Of a DNA stretch of 64,000 nt, positions 58,272-64,000 are shown piece after piece (positions within the stretch are counted from its first letter, which is position 1; each line of letters begins with the position of its first letter). The stretch is from assembly GCA_037200845.1 (NCBI GenBank), contig JBBCGQ010000001.1, positions 2,368,237 to 2,432,236 on the forward strand, written 5' to 3'. A model generated the notes under the pieces. The model saw nothing but the letters and a program-made list of their open reading frames with translations. It did not search any database and was not told where the DNA came from. This stretch comes from Bauldia sp. GTDB taxonomy: Bacteria > Pseudomonadota > Alphaproteobacteria > Rhizobiales > Kaistiaceae. The position numbers were made by a program, and so were the translations under genes.

Positions 58272-59260
58272 GGATTCTCCGCCAGCGCCAGCGCCCGCGC
58301 CAGCACGGGCGGATCGATATTGCCGCCGGAGAGGACAACGACGACCGTCGCGCCGCGCGCCATCGCCGCCTTGCCCGATAGCAGCGCGGCGAGGCCGACG
58401 GCGCCGCCGGGCTCCACCACCAGCTTCAATTCGCGGAACGCGAAGGCGACTGCGGCCAGCGCCTCGGCATCGCTGACCGACACGGCGGTAGCGCTGTTGG
58501 CGCGGTTGAGGGCAAAGCCGATATCGCCCGGCGACACGGCGAGCAGTGCGTCGCAGACCGAGCCCGCGGTCGCCGCGTTGGCGACGATGCGATCCTCGGC
58601 GAGCGAGCGGCGGTAGTCGTCGAAGCCGTCCGGCTCGACCAGCACGGGCTCGATCGACGGATAAGCATGACGCAGCGCCAGGCCGACACCGGACGACAAT
58701 CCGCCGCCGCCACACGGCACGAGCACCGCATCCGGCACGACGCCACGCGCCGCGCAATCTTCCGCGACCTCGAGGCCGATGGTTCCCTGCCCGGCGATGA
58801 CGTGAAAATCGTTGTAGGGATGCACCAGCGTGCCGCCGTGTTTCGCGATCAAGGCCGCGACGACAGTGTCGCGATTCTCCGTCCGCCGGTCGTAGGTGAC
58901 GACGCGCCCGCCGCTCCGCTCCGTCCGTTCCCGCTTGATGGCAGGCGCATCCGCCGGCATGACGATGATCGACGCCGCCCCGAACAGACGCGCCGCCTCG
59001 GCGACGCCCTGCGCATGGTTGCCCGACGACACCGCGACGATGCCCGCCGCGCGCACCTCGTGGGTCAGCGCCGCAATCGCATTGTAGGCGCCGCGGAATT
59101 TGAACGTGCCGGTGCGCTGGAGATTCTCCGGCTTGATCAGCACGCGCGCGCCGGTCACCTCGTCGAGGTACGCGCTGGAAAGAAGCGGCGTCCGCACTGC
59201 GTGGCCGGCGATACGCTTCGCCGCGGCACGGACGTCGTCGATGGTCGGAACCTGCACCAT
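58268..59260 (-). CDS. Threonine/serine dehydratase-like PLP enzyme
   Basis: A 330-residue fold-type II PLP enzyme. Lys54 in RTGTFKFRGAYNA binds the cofactor, SSGNHAQGVAEAARLF binds the substrate carboxylate, and PCGGGGLSSGVGLAL is the phosphate-binding loop. There is no C-terminal ACT regulatory domain, so it is of the catabolic type. Such enzymes deaminate threonine, serine or hydroxyaspartate-like amino acids. Its stop overlaps the PTE-like start, and it begins 9 bp after the LysE gene stop. Confidence 0.9.
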   Translation of the reverse strand: MVQVPTIDDVRAAAKRIAGHAVRTPLLSSAYLDEVTGARVLIKPENLQRTGTFKFRGAYNAIAALTHEVRAAGIVAVSSGNHAQGVAEAARLFGAASIIVMPADAPAIKRERTERSGGRVVTYDRRTENRDTVVAALIAKHGGTLVHPYNDFHVIAGQGTIGLEVAEDCAARGVVPDAVLVPCGGGGLSSGVGLALRHAYPSIEPVLVEPDGFDDYRRSLAEDRIVANAATAGSVCDALLAVSPGDIGFALNRANSATAVSVSDAEALAAVAFAFRELKLVVEPGGAVGLAALLSGKAAMARGATVVVVLSGGNIDPPVLARALALAENP

Positions 59261-59269
59261 GCCGGCAGC

Positions 59270-59863
59270 CTACTCGAAAAGCGTCGGCACGACCGAGACG
59301 ACCAGCAGCACCGCCATGCCGATGTTGAACCACAGGCGGTTGCGGTCGTCCTGCAGGAAGCCGGCGATGGCACGGCCGAACAGAGTCCAGGCGACGCCGT
59401 TGGGCAGGCAGACCAGGCCGAAGAGCAGCGCGATGATACCGACCTCGACGACCTTGTTGCCGCCGGCGGTGGTGAACAGCGCCAGCGCGCCGATGCCCAT
59501 GGCCCACGCCTTGGGATTGACCCACTGGAACGCCGCCGCCTGCAGGAAGGTCACCGGCCGGCCGTCGGCGGCCACGGCATGCGGCCGCCCCGCCGAGGCG
59601 ATCTGCCAAGCGAGCCACAAGAGGTAGACGAACGACACCCATTTGAGGACGGTATGCACCGCCGGGTACGCATCGAAGACGTAAGTCAGGCCGAAGCCGA
59701 TCGCGACAATCATCACCGGGAAGCCGAAGGCGACGCCCAGAATATGCGGAAAGGTGCGGCCCAATCCGAAGTTGGCGCCGGACTGCAGCATCATCAGGTT
59801 GTTCGGCCCCGGCGTGACCGAGGACACGACGACGTAGCCGAAGAGAGGCAGGAGCGTTTCCAT
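59270..59863 (-). CDS. LysE/RhtB-family amino-acid exporter
   Basis: A 197-residue membrane protein with about six transmembrane helices. The family signature is at the N-terminus (YVVVSSVTPGPNNLMMLQSG) with the FLQAAAFQWVNPKAWAMGIG region in the middle. LysE/RhtB members export amino acids such as lysine, threonine, homoserine or homoserine lactone. It is the first gene of an operon (LysE, PLP dehydratase, PTE-like) and shares a divergent promoter region with the FAH-family gene. Confidence 0.93.
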   Translation of the reverse strand: METLLPLFGYVVVSSVTPGPNNLMMLQSGANFGLGRTFPHILGVAFGFPVMIVAIGFGLTYVFDAYPAVHTVLKWVSFVYLLWLAWQIASAGRPHAVAADGRPVTFLQAAAFQWVNPKAWAMGIGALALFTTAGGNKVVEVGIIALLFGLVCLPNGVAWTLFGRAIAGFLQDDRNRLWFNIGMAVLLVVSVVPTLFE

Positions 59864-59897
59864 GGGGCGCCGTCTTTGGGGACCGTCTTTTTCTATT

Positions 59898-59916
59898 AGG
59901 TCAATGATACTGACCT
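59898..59916. promoter_or_regulatory. Inverted-repeat operator between LysE and FAH genes
   Basis: AGGTCA-ATGATAC-TGACCT is a perfect 6-bp inverted repeat with a 7-bp spacer, 35 bp upstream of the LysE start and 108 bp upstream of the FAH gene. A single regulator could control both directions; no regulator gene is adjacent. Confidence 0.55.
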
Positions 59917-60023
59917 TTTGCGGAAATACCAGTAGGTGCAAACGCGATTTGCCCCTTGAGCCATGCCGTCGATCGGGCTACGCCGACACGTCTTTCACAC
60001 GGGGTTTTGGGGGATTCTGCGAA

Positions 60024-60875
60024 ATGAAGCTCGTCCGTTTTGGGCCGAAGGGCCGCGAGAAGCCCGGCATCGTCGACAAGGCCGGCGTCATCCGCGACCT
60101 GTCGCGCGTCGTCTCCGACATCACGCCCGAGACGCTCGCCGACGGTGCCATCGCCAAGATCAAGAAGGCGAAGATCGCGGACCTTCCGGCCGCCCCGAAG
60201 AACGCGCGCCTGGGGCCCGTCGTCGGCGGCGTGCGCAACTTCATCGCCATCGGCCTCAACTACGTCGACCACGCCAAGGAGACCGGCGCGCAGATTCCGA
60301 AGGAGCCAATCGTCTTCAACAAGGCGCCATCGTGCATCGTCGGCCCGAACGACGATGTGCAGATCCCGCGCGCTTCCAAGAAGACCGACTGGGAAGTCGA
60401 GCTCGCCGTCGTCATCGGCAAGGGCGGCAGCTACATCGACGAGGCGAAGGCGCTGAGCCACGTTGCCGGCTTCACCGTCTGCCACGACGTCTCCGAGCGC
60501 GAGTTCCAGCAGGAGCGCGGCGGCCAGTGGACCAAGGGCAAAGGCTGCCCGACCTTCGGTCCGATCGGCCCGTGGCTGGTGACGCGCGACGAGATCAAGG
60601 ACGTGCAGAACCTCGACATGTTCCTCGATATCGACGGCAAGCGCGTGCAGACCGGCAACACCGAGACGATGATCTTCGGCGTGGCGTTCCTCGTCTCGTA
60701 CCTAAGCCAGTTCATGGCGCTGGAAGCCGGCGACGTCATCACCACAGGCACGCCTCCGGGCGTCGGTGCCGGCATGAAGCCGCCGAAGTTCCTGAAGGGC
60801 GGCGAAACGATCCACCTCGGCATCGCCGGCCTCGGCGAGCAGACGCAGAAAATCCTGCCGTACAAGGGGAAGTAA
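60024..60875 (+). CDS. Fumarylacetoacetate hydrolase family protein
   Basis: A 283-residue FAH-superfamily enzyme. The metal-binding Glu124 and Glu126 are in TDWEVELAVVIGKG and the third ligand Asp in VCHDVSEREFQ; FIAIGLNYVDHAKETG and ITTGTPPGVGAGMKPP are family motifs. Members cleave C-C bonds of acylpyruvates or act as oxaloacetate decarboxylases and related hydrolases in aromatic or sugar-acid breakdown. The start at 60024 follows a GGGGG-rich stretch. It is divergent from the LysE-led operon and shares its operator region. Confidence 0.92.
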   Translation: MKLVRFGPKGREKPGIVDKAGVIRDLSRVVSDITPETLADGAIAKIKKAKIADLPAAPKNARLGPVVGGVRNFIAIGLNYVDHAKETGAQIPKEPIVFNKAPSCIVGPNDDVQIPRASKKTDWEVELAVVIGKGGSYIDEAKALSHVAGFTVCHDVSEREFQQERGGQWTKGKGCPTFGPIGPWLVTRDEIKDVQNLDMFLDIDGKRVQTGNTETMIFGVAFLVSYLSQFMALEAGDVITTGTPPGVGAGMKPPKFLKGGETIHLGIAGLGEQTQKILPYKGK

Positions 60876-60916
60876 GCTTCCGCCATCCGAGGGACGCCGG
60901 TTCGCGTTGACCGCGA

Positions 60917-61065
60917 GACACCCCTCCCCAAAACCGCGACGCGGTTTTGGCCCTCCCACAGGGGGAGGGCTCAAGCGGAGTCTGGTAGAGCGTGGTTTTC
61001 CAACACGACGAACCCTCCCCTTGTGGGAGGGGCAAAACGCCGGAGGCGTTTTGGGGAGGGGTGCC
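60917..61065. repeat. Palindromic intergenic element, family A copy 2
   Basis: A 149-bp copy in the same orientation as the one near 25.7 kb. Termini are GACACCCCTCCCCAAAA and TTTTGGGGAGGGGTG, with hairpins AAACCGCGACGCGGTTTT and AAAACGCCGGAGGCGTTTT and the inner pair CCCTCCCACAGGGGGAGGG and CCCTCCCCTTGTGGGAGGG. It fills the gap between the convergent FAH and EamA genes. Confidence 0.85.
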
Positions 61066-61108
61066 TCCCCTCCCTGCTTGGCGCTGCATTCCGGCGTCGA
61101 AGGTGGAC

Positions 61109-62050
61109 TCAACTCACCGTCGTCGGCGTCTGCGCCCGCTTCGACCGCGTGCGTTCGATGCCCAGCTTGCGCTCGCGCCAGATGACAAACAGCCCGGCGA
61201 GGATGACGATGCCCGCGCCCGAAAGAACGATCGCGCTCGGCCACGTGCCGAAGATGAGCAGGCTGACGACCAGCGTCCAGATCATCGAGGTATAGTCGAA
61301 CGGCGCGATCAGCGACGCATCGCCGAAGCGGTAGCTCTGCGTCAGCAGCACCTGCCCGATGCCGCCGCAGATGCCGGCGCCGACCAGCGCCGCGAGATCG
61401 AGCGCGTCGGGAACCGCCCAGCCGAAGGGCAGCGACGCCAGCGCGAACACCGCCGTGAGCAGCGAGAAGTAGACCACGATCGTCGCGGCCGGCTCGATGC
61501 GCGTCAAACTCCGCGTCTGCGTCGCGGCGAGCGCCGCCGCCACCGCGCCCGCAACCGCGAAGCCGGCGCCCATGACGCTGCCGCGCGCGACCTGGCTCGC
61601 CGCGGGCCCGACGTAGTCGGAGAGGATCACGAGCACGCCGCAAAGGCCGACCGCCACCGCCGACCAGCGATAGGCGTGCACCTTCTCGCCGAGCAGGAAC
61701 ACCGCGAACACGACCGTGAGCAGCGGCGAGGCGTAGCCGATCGCGGTGGCATCGGCGATCGGCAGCAGCGACAGCGCCGTGAAGCTGCAGAACATCGCGC
61801 TGGCGCCGGCGATCGAGCGCACGACATGCCCGCCGAAACGCGGCGTGCGGAAGATGCGCGGGAACTCGCGCCACCCCACCCACGCAGCGACCGGGATCAG
61901 CGCGAAGAACGAACGGAAGAATACGATCTCGCCGACGGGATAGCGGTCGCTGACGAGCTTGATCAGCGTCGCCATGCCGGTGAAGACGAGCGTCGAGATG
62001 ACCTTGAGCGCGATACCGACAAGCGGCTGCGCCGACGTGTACTGCGCCAT
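61109..62050 (-). CDS. EamA/DMT-family transporter
   Basis: A 313-residue protein with ten predicted transmembrane helices in two EamA repeats: the first with ALKVISTLVFTGMATLIKLV and FFRSFFALIPVAAWVG, the second with AATIVVYFSLLTAVFALASL. It is of the S-adenosylmethionine/purine or drug/metabolite transporter kind; the substrate is unknown. The ATG at 62050 fits the family N-terminus; the reading frame continues upstream into repeat DNA without similarity. Confidence 0.9.
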   Translation of the reverse strand: MAQYTSAQPLVGIALKVISTLVFTGMATLIKLVSDRYPVGEIVFFRSFFALIPVAAWVGWREFPRIFRTPRFGGHVVRSIAGASAMFCSFTALSLLPIADATAIGYASPLLTVVFAVFLLGEKVHAYRWSAVAVGLCGVLVILSDYVGPAASQVARGSVMGAGFAVAGAVAAALAATQTRSLTRIEPAATIVVYFSLLTAVFALASLPFGWAVPDALDLAALVGAGICGGIGQVLLTQSYRFGDASLIAPFDYTSMIWTLVVSLLIFGTWPSAIVLSGAGIVILAGLFVIWRERKLGIERTRSKRAQTPTTVS

Positions 62051-62176
62051 GAGAGGAAGCCAACCCACCACACGGCGCGGAGTCGGGCAAGGCTTCGCGG
62101 CGGTGTTCGGATGCGAACTGGGCGGGTGTAACAATCGGCGAGTGAGCAGGCGGCACGCCGTTGAGAGAGGATGAGA

Positions 62177-62328
62177 GACACTCCTCCCCAAAACGCCTTC
62201 GGCGTTTTGACCCTCCCACAAGGGGAGGGTTCATCCTTGCTGGAACGTCGAGTTTCACCAAACTCCGCTTGAGCCCTCCCCTTGTGGGAGGGCCAAAACA
62301 GCATTTCGCGGTTTTGCGGAGGGGTGTG
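62177..62328. repeat. Palindromic intergenic element, family A copy 3 (inverted)
   Basis: A 152-bp copy in the opposite orientation, more diverged at both ends (GACACTCCTCCCCAAAA, TTTTGCGGAGGGGTGTG). Its core, reversed, matches the first copy: GGGAGGGCTCAA then a GGAGTTTGG stretch and AAGGATGAACCCTCCCC. It fills most of the 311-bp gap between the EamA gene and the molybdenum hydroxylase gene; nothing else is seen there. Confidence 0.82.
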
Positions 62329-62361
62329 CCTCCTGCCCGCAGCTCCTGCCGCCTGCCGCGC

Positions 62362-64000
62362 CTACCTGCCGCCAGCCGCGCGGATCGCTTCCCAAACCCG
62401 CAGCGGCGTCGCCGGCATGTCGATGCCCGGCACGCGGTACTCCCGCCACAGCGCCTCGGCGATGGCGTTCATCACCGCCGGCGAGGAGCCGATCGAGCCT
62501 GCCTCCCCTGCCCCCTTGATGCCGAATGGATTGGTCTTGGCCGGCACGTTGCGCGTCTCGAAATTGAGGAACGGAATGCCGTCGGCGCGCGGCATCGCAT
62601 AATCCTGGAACGTCGCGGTCAGCAACTGGCCGGAGGCGTCGTAGACCGTGCGCTCGTAGAGCGCCTGGCCGATACCTTGCGCCACGCCACCGTGGATCTG
62701 GCCCTCGAGCAGGATCGGATTCACCGTCGCGCCGAAGTCGTCGACGATCGTGTAGTTGACGATGGTTGTGACGCCGGTCTCCGGATCGATCTCGACTTCG
62801 ACGACGTGGGTGCCGTTCGGATAGGTCGGCTCCGGCTGCTCGAACGATTCGTCGTAGGCGCGGAGCACCGATTTGTCGGCGGTGGATCGCGCCAGTTCGG
62901 CGAGCGTCAGCCCGCGGTTGGTGCCGGCGACGCGCACCGTGCCGTCGTGGAACTCCAAATCGTCGGCCCTTGCTTCCAGCCGCACTGCCGCGGCGGCGCG
63001 AAGCTGGCCGGCCAGCTTGATCGAGGCGCGGTCAACGGACACAGCACCAAGCGGGATCGACCGCGAGCCGCCGGTCCCCTCGCCCGTCGGCACGCGGTCG
63101 GTATCGCCCTGGATGACGGTGATCTTGTCGTAGTCGAGCCCGAGGTGGCCGCCGATGAACTGTGCATAGGCGGTGGCGTGCCCCTGCCCGTTGGTCTGCG
63201 TGCCGATCAGCAGCGTCGCCGTGCCGTCGTCGTTGAGGATGACGGTGGCGCCCTCGCTGCCCGGGAAGGCGCACGCCTCGACGTAGGTGGCAAAGCCGAT
63301 GCCGCGCGCCTTGCCGGCGGCCTTCGCTGCCGCGGCGCGTGAAGGAAAGCCGGCGAAGTCCGCCTGCGCCAGCGCCTTCGTCATGTGACCGTCGAATTCG
63401 CCGCTGTCGTAGATGCGGCCGCCCTGCGTCGTATAAGGCAGCGCCTCCGGCCGGACGAAATTACGCCGGCGTATTTCCGCCGGGCCGAGGCCGGCGTCGC
63501 GCCCGCAGATATCGACCAGCCGCTCGATCAGGTACGCCGCCTCGGGCCGCCCGGCGCCGCGATAGGCATCGACCGGCACCGTGTTGGTATAGATGCCGCG
63601 GCCGAAGGCGTAGAGCTGCGGAATGTCGTAAACGCCGGTCGACATCGTCAGGCCGCCTTCCGGAATGTGCGGGCCGTACTGAGACAGGTAAGCACCCATG
63701 TCGGCGAGAAGATCGACGCGCATGGCGAGGAATTTTCCGTCCGCGTCCATCGCCATTTCGGCGACCGCAATGTTGTCGCGCCCCTGGCTGTCGGAGAGAA
63801 AATGCTCGCTCCGCTCGCCGATCCATTTAACCGGCTTACCGAGTTGCTTCGCCGCGATCGCCGCCAGCGGATACTCGTGGTAGCAGAACGACTTGGTGCC
63901 GAAGCCGCCGCCGACGTCGGGCGTGATCACGCGGATCGCCTTCGGGTCGATGTGCAGGATGTCCTTGGCGATGATGTCGCGCATGCCGTGGCCGCCCTGC
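62362..64000 (-). CDS. Molybdopterin-binding hydroxylase large subunit (CoxL/xanthine dehydrogenase-like; 5' end beyond window)
   Basis: A partial gene with 546 codons visible, open to the right edge. QGGHGMRDIIAKDILHI begins the visible part; VITPDVGGGFGTKSFCYHEY, the active-site loop VDAYRGAGRPEAAYLIERLV and the catalytic Glu in KGAGEAGSIGSSPAV follow. The AYRGAGR loop marks a form II (CoxL-like) protein, not the AYRCSFR of true form I carbon monoxide dehydrogenase. Such enzymes oxidise purines, aldehydes or aromatic N-heterocycles with a Mo-pterin and [2Fe-2S] partners. The visible C-terminus is complete; the small and medium subunits would lie outside the window. Confidence 0.93.
   Translation of the reverse strand, partial: QGGHGMRDIIAKDILHIDPKAIRVITPDVGGGFGTKSFCYHEYPLAAIAAKQLGKPVKWIGERSEHFLSDSQGRDNIAVAEMAMDADGKFLAMRVDLLADMGAYLSQYGPHIPEGGLTMSTGVYDIPQLYAFGRGIYTNTVPVDAYRGAGRPEAAYLIERLVDICGRDAGLGPAEIRRRNFVRPEALPYTTQGGRIYDSGEFDGHMTKALAQADFAGFPSRAAAAKAAGKARGIGFATYVEACAFPGSEGATVILNDDGTATLLIGTQTNGQGHATAYAQFIGGHLGLDYDKITVIQGDTDRVPTGEGTGGSRSIPLGAVSVDRASIKLAGQLRAAAAVRLEARADDLEFHDGTVRVAGTNRGLTLAELARSTADKSVLRAYDESFEQPEPTYPNGTHVVEVEIDPETGVTTIVNYTIVDDFGATVNPILLEGQIHGGVAQGIGQALYERTVYDASGQLLTATFQDYAMPRADGIPFLNFETRNVPAKTNPFGIKGAGEAGSIGSSPAVMNAIAEALWREYRVPGIDMPATPLRVWEAIRAAGGR

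Overview
This 64 kb window is chromosomal DNA from a high-GC alphaproteobacterium, almost certainly of the order Hyphomicrobiales (Rhizobiales). The evidence is the set of housekeeping genes (purL-bolA-grxD, rpsD, murI-trmJ, icd, alaS, recA, cckA, dksA), a BA14K-type secreted protein, an alphaproteobacterial SOS box at recA, a perfect CtrA box, and a very long Growth Pole Ring (GPR/RgsE)-like protein typical of polar-growing rhizobia. I see no rRNA, tRNA, CRISPR array, prophage or intact insertion sequence. Genus cannot be told from the sequence alone.

Layout. 1-5.3 kb: a partial saccharopine-dehydrogenase-like gene, then purL, a BolA-like gene and grxD, with an MFS transporter and a cupin fragment between bolA and grxD. 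5.3-6.2 kb: a tandem 21-bp duplication, a 13-G run and a decayed polytopic glycosyltransferase pseudogene. 6.2-11.5 kb: an autotransporter, a divergent HTH-TM-TPR regulator and an orphan LuxR regulator. 11.6-16 kb: rpsD, then a tight operon trmJ-murI-dapB-like-chrA. 16-20 kb: HdeD-like and monooxygenase-like genes, icd, a small exported protein, an aldo-keto reductase. 20-27.3 kb: recA, a VOC protein, then alaS, a voltage-gated K+ channel and two-subunit aconitase X packed nose to tail. 27.5-33 kb: sthA, a BA14K protein, a beta-CASP metallo-nuclease divergent from psuK-psuG.

33-42 kb: a polytopic membrane protein, cckA, a FliO-domain protein, dksA, an SH3 protein, sixA and ycjX-ycjF. 42-50 kb: an O-methyltransferase, an L,D-transpeptidase, a cupin, an MMPL exporter with a secreted partner, a LUD protein divergent from an HxlR regulator, and a flavoprotein reductase followed in the map by an adrenodoxin-type ferredoxin. 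50-56 kb: an Hpt-domain gene and the giant GPR-like gene, separated by a 672-bp region with a CtrA box and a hairpin-rich leader. 56-64 kb: an MFS transporter, an operon of LysE exporter / threonine-dehydratase-like / phosphotriesterase-like lactonase divergent from an FAH-family hydrolase, an EamA transporter, and a partial molybdenum hydroxylase large subunit.

Three themes stand out. First, the cell-cycle and polar-growth set: CckA, a CtrA box, an Hpt protein, a FliO-like protein and a GPR-like scaffold. Second, intergenic DNA carries many mobile-looking palindromic repeats: a ~150-bp element with 16-bp terminal inverted repeats in three copies, and several 90-150 bp double-hairpin elements. 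Third, several enzymes or sensors have lost or altered key residues (K+ channel ligand domain, DapB-like catalytic His pair, DksA zinc site, Hpt lysine), suggesting repurposing.
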